Positions 22,711 to 34,984 of a DNA stretch of 64,000 bases are shown in pieces (position 1 is the first letter of the stretch; every line of letters begins with the position of its first letter). Location of the stretch: positions 922,572 through 986,571 of the forward strand of contig NW_017265142.1 of NCBI RefSeq assembly GCF_001638985.1, given 5' to 3'. The translations under genes were made by a program, and so were the position numbers. Below the pieces are notes generated by a model, which searched no databases, was not told the origin of the DNA, and was given only the letters and a program-made list of their open reading frames with translations. Source of the DNA: Phycomyces blakesleeanus NRRL 1555(-). Its lineage: Eukaryota; Mucoromycota; Mucoromycetes; Mucorales; Phycomycetaceae.

Positions 22711-23830
22711 TGTTGTGTGTTCTCTAGCTTTGCCCACCCTGATTTATTTCCTTCTTCTCTGATCGTTTCACTTCCTATTTTTCTTGTTCATCACTTCTAC
22801 ATATTATCACATTCTTCCATAATAACATTTTTACATATACTCTTACCTTTATTATCACTTCCATTTCATCTTCCACGCATATTCTCCTTTTGGCATCTTT
22901 ACCCTTTTTACATAAATCTTCCCATTTTCTTTTCCAGCTCCCAGTTCGCTTTTTCTCACACTATTTATCTTCCACTATTACTGCTATTCATCTCTCATCT
23001 TATATCTCATTTTTATTACCTTTTTATTACTATTACTATTATATTCTAACACCTTACCCCTACATTCTACCAAAAAGCACAAACATTATCCCACTCTTTC
23101 TATTTTGATATTGACATCTACCCGCATTTACATATTATCTCTTCTCATGCTATAAATCACATCTACTATCTCTAAAAAAAACATTCCTTTTTAATATTTT
23201 ATTTCATTTTATTTTCAATTCTCAAAGGTATATAAGAGACCTATTTTTACTACAATAAACATTATCAGTTATCTCTCTCTTAAAATCACTGTCTCTGAAT
23301 TGCTTTCTGTCTGACCCATAGGAAAGCAATCATATATTGCATTAAAGTCTTATATCTCTGTTCAAAACCCTCTTCCTCTTTTTCCTCTTTCTGTCCCTTA
23401 TACTGTGTGATTGTCCTGAGTGAGATCAACAGTGTTCTTTTAAATTCTTCTCTAAACTTATCTTCTCGTACCTTGCTGTTTATCTGTCTTGATTGTCCCA
23501 AGCGAAATCAGCAGTATTTTTATTTTCTTCTTCTATCTTACCTTCCTGTGCCTTGCTGTTTTACTTGTTTGGATTGTCCCGAGTGAAATCAACAGTGTTT
23601 CTATATCTCCTTTCATCTTTTACCTTAACACTTTTATTTCTTTTCCACCCTCAACTGTCCCAAGTGAAGTTGAACATTCAATCGCCTTTCTAAATACTCT
23701 GTATGTCTTCCATATTTACCTTTCTCTTTATTATTCTCTTTCCCACCTGAACTCATACTCCAGAATTACATTTGTAATCCTTTTTCAATACATTTTATTT
23801 TTATTTTCTCACTAAGTTGCACACACAACA
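22711..23830 (+). repeat. Solo-LTR-like unit with tandem repeats
   Basis: It begins TGTTGTGTGT and ends ACACACAACA, a perfect 10-bp inverted pair with TG..CA ends. Inside are a TATATAAGAG box (23230), an AATAAAC signal about 30 bases later and a long pyrimidine-rich 3' part. That part contains four diverged units of GATTGTCCCnAGTGAAATCA (near 23411, 23497, 23573, 23650). This is the U3-R-U5 layout of an LTR. No target duplication is evident (ACAGG versus AACTC), so the call rests on ends and promoter layout only. Confidence 0.45.
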
Positions 23831-23845
23831 AACTCAACACGCGTC

Positions 23846-24026
23846 ACTACAAAAAGATGTATCAGTAAATGAATAAAATCTCATATCTGTTAGATAGCAA
23901 AGTTATGTAATAATCCATGACAGGCAGGAAGTGGGAAAGGAGACAAATGAAAAGCTCCCCCTAGGTGACTTCCTGGGCGGCCCCCCAGGGAACTCCCAGG
24001 GCCATCTCTTTTTTTCCCGTATAGTG
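23846..24026 (-). repeat. Short hairpin-bearing repeat with a CACTA-type end, copy 1
   Basis: On the minus strand the unit starts CACTATACGGGAAAAAAAG (24026). It contains a GC-rich part with the pair CAGGAAGT (23925-23932) and ACTTCCTG (23968-23975), and CTGGG..CCCAG beside it. A sister copy lies at 42013-42121. A CACTACAAAAAGATG at 23846 may be the opposite end, giving a ~180-bp non-autonomous CACTA element, but flanking duplications do not match. Confidence 0.5.
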
Positions 24027-25291
24027 CAATTTGGCATATGTGTTAATAAAATTAGATTTTTTTTTAAGCTGGTTGAAAAAAATCGGAAATCATTTCTATT
24101 AAACAGTTCAAATATAACAAGATTTGCAAGACTTTTCTCTATCAATGTAGATTGCTACCTTGTCATCTCTTAATAAAAAAATATTTTTTTATCTCTCTTC
24201 AAAATTAGGTGAAAAAATGAGTTTTAGTAGTATTTTAAAGAAAATTTACAATATTGAAATGGTACAAACCTTGTAAAAAGTGGGATTTTAAATTACCAAT
24301 ATCTATTTATGGTAATATATCACGTGAATATGTCTTTAAACATCTTTCTCCAATTCAGTTGTTATAGACAGCTTGAATACTTTGCTTTATAACTTTTACT
24401 ATAATATATCTTTCTATAATTATATATAAGATATATCTTTAATAATATATCTCAACTGTCGTTATTATTTTGTACAAAGTATGTATTTTCAAAATCGTTG
24501 TAGTAAGGTTAAAAGTATATAAATTCTGAATGTAATGTGTACTTAAAGAGGTACAGAAAAATTATAAAAATCATTAAATAGGCTGAACATTTTGTGAAAT
24601 AATATTTGTAAAAAACAAATTAGATGTAGTTATGGAGAATAGAATTGTCTATCAACTCATGTTAATAGTTTTTTTTCTTAATGTAAAATATTTATTTAGA
24701 GACCTTTAAAGTAAGGTAAAAAGTTTATTATTTGTTATTACTTTGAACAGTCATTAGTGTCAAAACCAAAAAAAAATTTATACATCGGACATTAAATATT
24801 ATAAAATGACTGCTGAAACTAAGAGAAAAAAAAGACGACTGCTGGAACACAAGATGAGACTGATTATTAAATAATTTTTTCTGATGTAATGCAGGTAGAA
24901 TAGATCTGCCTTTGTCTCATTGCCTAAAACATAGACCTTATACCCAATTGATTATCTTCTTTCAAAAACATTATCTGAGTTTTAGTACCAGAATACTAAA
25001 TGCTACCAATAGCGTAAATATTGTTCTTTAACTGATAACTGATTCGTTGGGAAAAGTTTCATGCAGTAAGTTTTTTCAGGAGAACAACATATCTTTAGGA
25101 TAAAACTATCAGAATAAACGTTTACTTTGTTGCATACTAAAAATATAATTTTGAAAACATATAAATACCAGTAGATTTTGCTAAGAGAAAAGTATATCGG
25201 ATTTTTATTCTTTTCTTCCTTTGGAAATAAACATCATATACAAAAAATCTACCAAATATTTTCACATATTTAATCTAAGTCTTTATGCAAC
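24027..25291. other. AT-rich non-coding stretch
   Basis: Many poly-A/T runs and TATA-like words near 24400-24450. No gene supported. Confidence 0.5.
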
Positions 25292-27373
25292 ATGTCTTTC
25301 CTTAGTTGCTGCCAGCAGCATATTAAGCGCATGGTTCAAAATAGAATGGAAAACACTGCCAGAAAGAATAAAGAATTACTTGTCTGTAATTTAGATATCA
25401 AAGATTTGAATACTGAACTTGAAGAGACCAAAATAAATTAATCAAGCCCTATTCTTCAGTGAAGAGAGGGTGCTGGAAAAGAGATTCTTGGAGTATATAG
25501 AAAAGACTTGTCAACAACAATGTGGAAAAAGCACAAGGCTGAAGAAACATTAATTGAGAATGCTAACAGCAACCATAAACTTGAAGATTTAGGATTCTTT
25601 CGATTGACTCAATCAAATACAGCACTTGTAGAGAATACAATCAGTGAGACTTCTCAAGAAGAACTATTTGATGCTGAGACTGAGAGTGAGAATGAGAAAA
25701 TTCAGCTTTCTTATGAGAACCTTTGTGAATATATTAAGCAACAAATCAGTCTTCCTTCTGACAAATGTATTAGTGTATATGAGATGATGAAGCACCAGGC
25801 TGTGAAAACATACTTTTTCAATAGAATTCAAGGCTTTAGAAAAATGGAAGCATCAATTCAAGCAATGGAGAATGTGTATAACCAAACCAACACATATCTC
25901 CCACTTGCCATCCGAAAGTGGGGAAAGGAGTATATTGCCACTGGATATATTTCTCAGTGTCAACAGAGAAGATTCATTCGACCACCTTTTGTACTTGCAG
26001 ATGAAGCTATTGCAAACGCAATGTCAAACTGGATCTGTCAACAAAAAATTGAGAAAAGAACAGCTAGCAACGTTAAGAGATATATTGATCATATTTTGTA
26101 TCCAGTAAAATTTGGAGTTGTTGGAGATATATCTTTATCTAGTATCAATAAATATATGAAAACTTGGGGATTCTCATTCAGAAAATTTACTAGCACAGTT
26201 TATGTTGATGGTCACAAAAGAGAAGACGTTGTCAAGTATAGAGAAGAATGGTCACAGCAAATGATGACATATAAAAAAAGAATGGAAGAATATTCGGGAG
26301 ATAACATGGAAGTTGTTGAAGAGCCAAAAGTCTTGCATGGTGAAAAGAAACTTGTCTTGGTTACACATGACAAATCAACCTTTTATGCATATGACAGAAG
26401 AGAGAAAAACTGGCTGGACAACAAAGAAAACCCTTTGCCCAAAAAAGGTCAAGGGCAAAGTATAATGGTCAGTGAGTTTCAATGTGCTTGTCATGATACA
26501 ATGCAAAGACAGAAGTGGAGTTCCCGAAAGCTGTTTTTTGCCGGTAAAGGAAGAGATGGATACTGGACGAGTGACGATATGATTGAGCAGCTTACAAAAG
26601 ATGCAATCCCCCTCTTTGAGTTGCTGCACCCAGACAGTCAAGCTGTATTCATATTTGACCAAAGCAGCAATCACCAAGCATTTGCAAATAATGCCTTACT
26701 TGCCAAAAGGTTTATCTTGAATGACAAGCCAGTCAAAGAAGACGAAGAGTTTGATTTTAAGAACACAACATTTCTTTTGGATGGTGAGCCTTGTCCTCAG
26801 ACTATGTATTACATGAAAATGGAAACCATAACGAAAAAGAAAAGATCTGTGAATATTTCTGTAAAATACGTAAAAGGAATCAGAAGTATTTTGGAGGAGC
26901 GTCTTCTTTGGTTGGATACAAATCCATACAAGTCTGGTAGCAAGTGGCTTGCTGATTGTCGCAAAGACAAAGAGCCAGATTCTAGATGCTGCGCCTGCCA
27001 CTTTCTTGCTGCCCAACCCAATTTCGAGAAACAAAAGACCATCATCTGTGAGGTTGTGGAGGCAAATGGCCACATATTTGAGATGTATCCGAAGTTTCAC
27101 TGCGAGTGCAACTGGATAGAGAGATACTGGAGAGCTGCCAAGGATTTGGCCAGAAAGGAGTCTGACTATACCTTTAAATCGCTAAAGGTTAATGTTGACT
27201 TTTATTTGGACAGAGCTGGTGAACTTGCAAAGGTTCACCACTTTTACAACAAGTCCTGGTGCTTCATTGAAGCCTACAGTCAAAACTGCACTGGTGATGA
27301 TGCATATGAAAAAGTAAAACAATACTCTGTCAAAGTTTATGCTTCACATAGAAAAGTTCCAAAAAATAACTAA
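25292..27373 (+). pseudogene. IS630/Tc1-mariner-like DDE transposase, two early stops
   Basis: One frame runs from ATG 25292 (MSFLSCCQQHIKRMV) to TAA 27371. It is broken only by TAA 25439-25441 and TGA 25460-25462, after which 621 codons are open. The first 70 residues are a basic, coiled-coil-like head. A helix-turn-helix-like region follows. The catalytic core has VTHDKSTFYAYDRREKNWL (first Asp), AVFIFDQSSNHQAFANN (second Asp) and MYPKFHCECNWIERYW (Glu), so the DDE triad is complete. A CCACHFLAAQPNF Cys/His motif lies between the last two and is typical of a large fungal family of such transposases (recalled from family knowledge, not searched). Translation could still start downstream of the stops, so the core might be functional. 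Terminal inverted repeats were not found. Confidence 0.75.
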
Positions 27374-27858
27374 AATTTTAAATCTCTAAAAAAATAAATA
27401 TTACTATATTTTATCTTTATCTCTCTATTAAATAATTATTATAATAAAAAAACTTCTCTCTATTCTTTTTTTTTATTAATTGATCGGTGTTTTAATACTA
27501 AAAGTTGCGGAGTTTTCGATTTTGAATATTGAAATGATTGGAAAAAATTGATACTAGAGATGTTTGTGGACTCAGATTTTCAACTTTTTGCATGAGCTCA
27601 TTGCCTTAGAAAGGAAACCTGATGTTACATACACATCTATATAGAGATACTACTCTACCAACTTGATTAAAGTTTGGTAGAAAATCTTTCAAACCTTATT
27701 CAAATTGGTAGCCTCTCATATTCGTTTATTTTCTGCTCTAAACTAATGACAAGCTGATAATTGTAACACCCAAAAAAGTCACTTTTAATTTTAATTTTAT
27801 AAACATTCTACTATCATAATACGCATTTTTACCACTTTTCCTTCACTTGGTTTTAAAC

Positions 27859-28702
27859 ATGAACGCACATATGAATACTTTCACTGCAGACGCTCCCATC
27901 AGATTTAATCACAAGATAAATCTGATTGCTGGAAGAGACAGACTCCTTGTGGAATTGTTGATCCACCAACACCTCTCATATGCTGATCATGGGCAATCGG
28001 GTGCTGCCTGGGATGAAATCCTCAAAAAGGTCAATGATGCAGGAGGTAAAGGCAACGAAATTGGTGTCTTAACACTCAAGCAGAGACACAAGAATCTGGT
28101 CAAGCAGTTCAAAGCAAGACAGGCCCAAGAAAAAAAATGACAGGGTCAAACAAAATCTACTCTGATCTCGATCAGCTTCTCTTTCAGCTTGTTGAATTAG
28201 TAATCTTCACGTTGTATTAGGTATATTTGTTGAATATCAATGTGTTTAATACTATAAGTTTTTAAAGGAGGCTGAAGGAGATCGGGGCAAGGCCATGAAA
28301 AAGCAATTGGCTTCTGAGGAAGAAGTTCAGAAGCAGGCAGCTGCAGATAAAGTTGTGGAGAGAGCAACTTTATTGAAGTCCAACAATCCGTTGAGAGTTG
28401 TTGAACAAAAGAAATGGACAGATAAAGTAGAGGGCAGTTCTTCTGGACATCTAGTTGGTCAATCGATGGCCGACTTTTCTGATGCCAGAGAAATGTTGAA
28501 GTCCTTTCGGGATGAATTGTCCAGTATGGTGGCTGGAATAAGTGATGGTGAGGTACTTACCTTAATGCGCAGGTTGGAGAAGAATGTCAAAAGAGGATTT
28601 CTGGCTATTGAGACAAGACAGAGAACACTGGAGCAGAAGCAGACTCTGCTAGAGGAGAGACAGGCTCGTTTCAAGTACAATATGCAGAGATACCTGCTTT
28701 AA
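27859..28702 (+). pseudogene. Harbinger Myb/SANT-like DNA-binding partner, frameshifted
   Basis: It starts MNAHMNTFTADAPIRFNHKI. A trihelix/Myb-like block follows (RDRLLVELLIHQHL, GAAWDEILKKVNDAGG, LTLKQRHKNLVKQF), then a coiled-coil C-terminal half ending RFKYNMQRYLL. A 68-nt intron (28200-28267) has GTAATC..AAAG and keeps frame from LFQLVEL to EAEGDRGKAM. The frame is lost once, in a run of eight A at about 28130-28138: nine would restore it, so this is either a real indel or a homopolymer sequencing error. In Harbinger elements this protein binds the ends and brings the transposase into the nucleus (established knowledge). Confidence 0.7.
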
Positions 28703-28796
28703 GGTCTTAAAAAACAATAAAAATATATATATGTAAAACATGTCATAATAGTCATCAAATTTCTTCACATTACAGATAGTTTGGAGTAAAAAAATA

Positions 28797-30270
28797 TTAT
28801 TGGTTTAATAATTCATAAATGTACTGCTCTGGTGTAGGAGGAGCAACACTGTACTTTTTGCTTGTCTGGTTTCCTCCATTATAACAGACATGGAGGTTCT
28901 TCAAGAACGTTCCAACAATATAATATAGTCCCACTGGGGACTGACCACTTCTTTGGGTCTGTGAGTACTTTAAGAAAGCCCACAGACTTCTGACATGAGC
29001 AAACTTGTGCTCCACGGAAATTTGCACAGCAGACATACTTTTGTTGATAGCAAGTTCTTGCTCATCAGCCGTTTCTAAAACAGACAATATGCAAACCATA
29101 AGACTTTACCATCGAGATAGATAACTGTACAATACTTATTTCTTCTGAAAGGGATCATCATATGGTCTGATGCGGTATATGCCGGATTGCCATACAAGTA
29201 ATAGCATGGACCATTTATGTTTGTAAAGTTAAATGCTATGCACATCATGGCATCCAATTGACTTTTGCGGTACATGTGCACGTCATGATTCCTACCACTG
29301 TCTGGCCCCATAATGGATGAAGTAATACCATCGGGTGTTACTACTGCTTGGTATTTCAAACCATGTCCTTGCTATAAAGAGTATATAAATTGAGTAAAGA
29401 CATATGTCAGATCTATATATTCAATCTTTCACTCACGTAATGGCCATTGTATGCCCCCTCTTGATCAACAATGGGCCTTGCTATCTTGTTGAAGGTTCCA
29501 TCAATAAACCCAACACAGTACATTGCCAGTGCTTTTATCTAAATAATATATAAAACGTAAGTACTATTAAACTAATATTATATTTTGTAAGTGTTATTTA
29601 CATCTTTCTCTAATGGCTCGGCTGAAGCACATCAGGTTTGATTCCCGGAATTGACAGTAGTCAAATTTCAAGGCTGGATAGAACTTAATATAAATCTTCT
29701 CTATCATTTCATTGAAGATGACACTGAGAATAGACTTTCCCTTTCCAAAGAGCAGAGATAAATCTACTAAGTGAGCAAGGAAAACCATTCTGCGAAGCAC
29801 AATCATCAGAGCCAGTGTCATTGGCAGAGAAAATTCACTTGGAGTGCCTTCTCAAAAGTAGACGATGTCTCCCATTTCAAGAAGAGTGGCCAAGAAGCAT
29901 ATCTGATTTTATAAATATATTAAATTAGTACTTTTTTTTCTTGAAAGCAATGATTTAATTATATCTCGGGCTGCGTGAATCTAAACAAAAGTTTAGAATC
30001 TTCATCAGACAAGGTGCCTGGGTCTAAGCAACCTTGACAATGCAAGGAGACAGCTATGCATTCCCCTTCCTGCTCACGGTCTCGGGCATATTGAGCAAGT
30101 GCTTCTTGAATTTCTTTATTGGTGGGCTCTTGATCTTTGTAAACATATGCATGTTCCTCTTGCTGTTCAGGAACAGATACCTATTCTCACTCTTGTTCTT
30201 CAGCAATATGCTGAGAGCTGTGATTTATGTAACGATCTGTTAGTTCAATAATAGGATCAAAACGAGACAT
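28797..30270 (-). pseudogene. PIF/Harbinger DDE transposase, multi-exon, broken
   Basis: It starts MSRFDPIIELTDRYINHSSQ at 30270. TGA at 30187-30189 and TAG at 30181-30183 follow soon after. Later exons, joined by GT-AG introns (for example 29075-29135, 61 nt), read MVFLAHLVDLSLLFGKGKS, VGFIDGTFNKIARPIV (first Asp), VVTPDGITSSIMGPDSGRNH, LYGNPAYTASDH and AVQISVEHKFAHVRSLWAF (Glu). This is the DDE_Tnp_4/HARBI1 pattern, but the second Asp, usually in GDxAY, is Asn here. A further TGA occurs in MGDIVYF*EGTPSE near 29850. The enzyme is inactive. Confidence 0.75.
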
Positions 30271-30615
30271 TTTAAGATTTTGTTAAAGAAAAGGGAAAGG
30301 TGCTGCCCTTTCAAGTAACGGTAATGTTTTCGTTACTGAATATCAAGTCACAATTGGTAATAACAGCTTGTACGTTTAGTTAAAATGAATGTCCTACAAT
30401 TTTATCACCACGGCAGATTTTTTCGTGTAACAATTTTGTAATTCAGCCCGTGAGTTTATGTTACCATTTTGGGAATAGCTTTTTCATTGAAGTTTCAGGT
30501 CCAAAAGAATTGCAAAATTGATAAATGCGATCGCAAAAAAAAATTGGCTGGTAAAATACGATTTTATTTATTTTTATGGGTTGAAAATATTGGGGGTAGA
30601 TAATTTTAGGCTTCC

Positions 30616-30656
30616 CATACCTACCCTGCAGTAGCTGCTACTGTAGGGTAGGTATG
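30616..30656. repeat. Subterminal palindrome of copy A
   Basis: Two 20-bp arms (CATACCTACCCTGCAGTAGC and GCTACTGTAGGGTAGGTATG) pair with one mismatch around a single central T. It lies 210 bp inside the 5' end of the element. Copy B has a palindrome with other arms at the corresponding place (39601-39666). Confidence 0.85.
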
Positions 30657-31457
30657 CTTGCACTAGCAGCTAGAAATATTTAATAGCTATTCTGAAAATG
30701 TTTCCAGAAACAAAAGCAAGTAGAATTTTGAAAAACCCAATTGCATGTTTGAAAGCAAAAACCATATTAACGCTTTTAAAATGAAAGCAAAGAAGCTATT
30801 GGAAGAACAAGTTTCAAATCCAAGCAAAAATGTCAAACCTGCAAAAAAAACAAAGGTCATTAGTACATAGACTTTTGATGAAGATTACTATGTTTTAGAT
30901 GACTTACCACATATTAATTGAATCTAAAACAAAAACAAAAACAAAAAAAAACAAAGTAAAAAAGAAGAAGACATATGTTTATGTTAGTATGGATAAAATC
31001 AGTATACGAGCAAGATTCTTTACATACCTTTTTATGTCAAGATTTCACATGCCCTATTATACTTCAATTAGATTTTATTAATCAGAACTCGTAATAGAAT
31101 CACATCATTAGCAATACCTTTTAAGATCTTAATCATGTGAGAGAATCAGAGTTGATCTGTAGTATAACTAGCTAATGAGTAGCAAGATCATGTGCCATTT
31201 GTTGCCTGATCTTTAGAAAAATGAAAAGAATTGTATGAAACAAAAAAAGGCACTCAATGTTTATTTTTTGTGTCAAGCTAAACTGTAACAAATTAATGAA
31301 TTTCATTGGTTTTTGAAGACCATTATACGCTTATTACTGGTTACATGAATAACACTTTTCATTGGTTCCTGAAAGAAATCGACTTGTTGTTTCAAGATGC
31401 AGAAATAAATAAATATATGGTGGTCGTCTATACTCCTTTATCACGTTAGACAATACG

Positions 31458-34400
31458 TTGCATCACAAAAGCTCTGTGATGCAGCGTATTATTAATTACC
31501 CAAAAAATTCTAGGGTGGTAGTTTCTGCTCCCAAAGGACCAGGTCAACACAATTTTGCCTTTGACGATATCAGAAAGACCTGCTCACTTTGTGGAAAAGA
31601 TTTCGATTGCGTGTGGAATCTACGATGCCACCTTACCAAATATCATAAGTTAGCAACTCATATTGCTAACGATATTAGCCCTCAATATGCCGATAGAAAT
31701 TTAGCGTCACAAAGACAGACCACGAACACTGCTGAGCCGACCACCCCTGATCACAATGACGATTCCATTAACGAAGACCTACACGTTGAATCCGATTTGG
31801 AGGATGACGACAGCAGCGATGTTGACGACATGAACAGCAATGGCGATGATAATGTTAGCGAGATTGAACTCGATGCCGGTGAAAGTATTATCGAGATGGA
31901 TGAGGACACCAGCCCCTTTGAAAGTCCAAGTCCAGGCAACCACCTATACATGCATATAAGAAATAGTATGTTGTCTTCTGCATCCAATACCAGCTCATCG
32001 TTGGATGCAGATCTCGATTTACTGAGAGAAGCAACTGGATCGCATACGACATGGAACCAGTATACATCAGACACCCACCCATTCCCGGATCTCCAGTCTA
32101 TGGTACTGCTTGCCTTTGTTGATGGCGATAATGACATAGTATCTCGCAGGATCTTGAAAAAGATCCTGTTTACCATAAGTCTTGTCCTTAAGCTTCACGA
32201 GGAAGCTATCCGAAAGAAGTCCCCGTTCAAGTTACCTCGTTTGGATGCCCTCTTGAACTATCAGACCAGGAAAAAGTCCAAGATTTCTGTATTTCCATCC
32301 ACAAAAGTCGATATCCAGTTGCCGGAAAACAATACCACGTCTGCTTATATCAACTTGCCTTCAGACCACGTCCGGTTTCTTGCTGCCAACCCCAAGAAAG
32401 CAAGAAACATGTTTTCCCTCCCTGACCGCACTCCTAACCAGTCCATTTGTCTACAACAAGGCGAAAAGTGGAGAACACATTGGTACTATCAACAATCTAT
32501 GTTCACCCACAATGGCGTAGATTTTTGGTCTGGTGATATTGTTAACTTTATGAATGGTTCTACTCCAGCCCGTTTCCTAGTAGAATCATTCCATACCATG
32601 GATAACTCAGCTGTTTTTGTTCAAGGCTACATGGTTTATATTCTGGAAGGCGGTCAGTTCATTGGCATCGAAGTTGAATCTATTAGCATAAAGCTTGAAA
32701 CTCTTCTCGGTGTTGACTCGACCCCTGTTGATGTTGCCCTATGCTACAGCGTCTCACCTGGGAAAGTCTTTCATTTGATTCCCAGGCACAAGTCCTAGCT
32801 GGAAGAGCCACATTTCTTAAAACGGCACGTACTAGACGAAACCGGAAAGTTGATCGATCCAAAGTTGTTTTACAAGGTGAGGATATCGTCCATTATACTC
32901 TTCACCAACGACACCTCCGGAAACCGATCAAAGCAATATAACCCGTATGAAAGCTGGTCAATGAAGTTTGCTGCTCTCTCTTACGAAGAGAGGTCTTCAA
33001 TTGAAAACATCCACTTTCTCTCTGCTATTCCCAAGAAAAAGGGGGCAAGTGGAATGTCCTTGTTGCCTAAAATCGTTGAAGATTTCAAAAGGCTTGAAAA
33101 CGGACTGGTGATGTTCTCTGCCAAAGACAACGAAAACGTCTTAGTAGCATCACCACTCCTTTGGATCGAGGCAGACACTCCATGCCATTCTGAACTATGT
33201 GGTTTGCGCATGCTGACAAGTCTGTACCCATGCTGCAAATGTTATGTCCGTTTACAAAGATCCATGCCCAACCTCCAAAGCTCTTTGTATTATACTGGTA
33301 GACACACAGCAAGAACAAAGGTACACTATCTTGCTGCTGCGTCTACCTTGGGACGTGGATCGACTATTCCAGATGCTCCTTTGACTGGAAATGCTCTGAC
33401 AGCAAGCGACCTATGCTTCGCAAATAGGGCAACAGATGCATTGTTGGAACTACAGTCATTTGATCCATCAACAGATACTCCAGTTGAAGTTCTGCATAAC
33501 ATACTTCTTGGAGTTGCTAAGTATCTAGTCAATGATTTGGTAAAGGTTGTACTAAAGAAAAATCCTAACCAAATGGCTAGATTGTCCAAAGCCCTCAAGG
33601 ATTATGAAAACTCTCAAGGAATGTCAAGAAAGTTCACTCAAGAGTTACGACACTGTGGCTCATTCCTTGGGAGGGATTACAAAGTTCTTCTGCAAATTCT
33701 ACCCGCTATCTTAGTTACAGAATTTGCAAATGATAGTATGCTCTCTCTCATAACTCCATCTTTTGTCGGTCTTGGCCGTCTTTGCTCCTTGGTGTTTGTT
33801 AGAGCAGTAAGGTATGATTATGATATGTATATCGACGAAGTTGAAAAGGCAGTTACAAGCCTTATCCAAGAACTGCATTATTATGTCATTACCTGTGAAA
33901 TCGAAGGACATAATCCGTATTCCTTGAAGCCCAAGGTTCACCTGCTCACACATCTGCCCAACGATCTATGAAGATTTGGAACTGCTCTATACTACAACAC
34001 CAAAAAAGGTGAGCAGTTTAACAAATACATCCGTGAACACCTAATGCATACCAATAGGTGAAACACCTCAAGAGATGTATGTCTCAAGTTTGCCAAGCAA
34101 TCTGCAATGAGACACATCATTGATGGTAGTTCACAGGCGAGCAAAGACAAAATGAGAGAGAAGTATGATAATTCCACGGCAGAATTTCTTAAAGAAAACT
34201 TTAGCAACAATGTTAAGAATATCCTGTTTGGTGGATCAAGAGACTTTGCTGATAATAACGACACTGATGACATTACAGCAAAAGCACTCTGTGACAATAC
34301 CTTTGCGGTGTTCATGCTCAAGGAGAGTAAAGACCAACATGCCCATCCATTTATTGGAAAGGTCTCCTCTTTGAGAGTAGAACACTATCGAGTTGAGAGT

Positions 34401-34595
34401 AGTCCCCACACTCAAGGTGACAACTACCTCCTCACGCAAAGGGTTTCCAATGATGCATCTACTCCACTCGATCAGTTGAAGATTGTATGTAAGCTTGATA
34501 TGCACACAGAATTTACCAACAAGCTTGTCATCAATCTTAATAAATTTGGCTCCTACTGGTTCTTTGTTTCCTTGTTTTTGAATCGACAATATTGA
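31458..34595 (+). pseudogene. Plavaka-like transposase, copy A, three in-frame stops
   Basis: A single frame of 1045 codons is interrupted by TAG 32796, TGA 33969 and TGA 34059. The N-terminus has a C2H2-like finger (CSLCGKDFDCVWNLRCHLTKYH), then an acidic low-complexity region (residues ~105-150). The core contains NLPSDHVRFLAANP, FTHNGVDFWSGDIVNF, EADTPCHSELCGL with YPCCKCYVRLQ, then DTPVEVLHNILLGVAKYL and CGSFLGRDYKVLLQILP. The last block matches what is known of basidiomycete Plavaka/Tnp2-like transposases (family recalled, not searched). Copy B is 1014 codons and keeps Arg (LRRFG) where TGA 33969 stands, consistent with CGA to TGA. The C-terminus (LVINLNKFGSYW) is well conserved between copies. 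Confidence 0.75.
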
Positions 34596-34984
34596 TTTTT
34601 TTTATCTTTATTAATAAAAAAATTATTCAATAAAAAAAATTGTGATTTTCACTAAGTCATTTTTTGGTTTTGCCAAAATATTGAGAGGGTTCATTTATGG
34701 ATACTTGCCCTTTTAAAATTGCCTTATGTAATTGACAAGTCTCATAAAATGGGTCAAATTCGATATCCCAATTAATCTGGGTTATATAGACCAATCAAAA
34801 TGTATGTGAATAAAATATTTCCAAATTTGATATCGAAAATCTCCCGTGGTGATGTAACAGAAATAAGCTAAATATGGCAATACAAGTTGAAAATTTGAGT
34901 TTCAAAAAAAGCTTTTTTTAGCTAATATTCTGTGCAACTCTACAAATCTGAGTCCACAAACGTCTCTACTTATTGAAACTTGCA

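Larger units (their letters stand above)
30406..34851 (+). mobile_element. Plavaka-like DNA transposon, copy A
   Basis: The ends CACCACGGCAGATTTT (30406) and, inverted, CACCACGGGAGATTTT (34851) enclose one long gene. The same ends bound copy B (35662-39879), which fixes the limits independently. AT flanks both sides. This may be a 2-bp duplication or part of the inverted repeat. The element sits inside the Harbinger transposon, so it arrived later. Classification as Plavaka-like (a Tnp2-related fungal group) is from the gene, and is inference. Confidence 0.75.
27556..34967. mobile_element. PIF/Harbinger element split by a Plavaka-like insertion
   Basis: The left end reads AGAGATGTTTGTGGACTCAG (27556). 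The right end, reverse-complemented, reads AGAGACGTTTGTGGACTCAG (34967). ACT flanks both sides (27553-27555, 34968-34970), a 3-bp target duplication of Harbinger type. Inside are the two genes such elements need: a Myb/SANT-like protein (27859-28702) and a DDE_Tnp_4-type transposase (28797-30270), convergently arranged. The stretch 30406-34851 belongs to another transposon. Removing it gives an element of about 2.97 kb, a normal Harbinger size. Confidence 0.8.
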
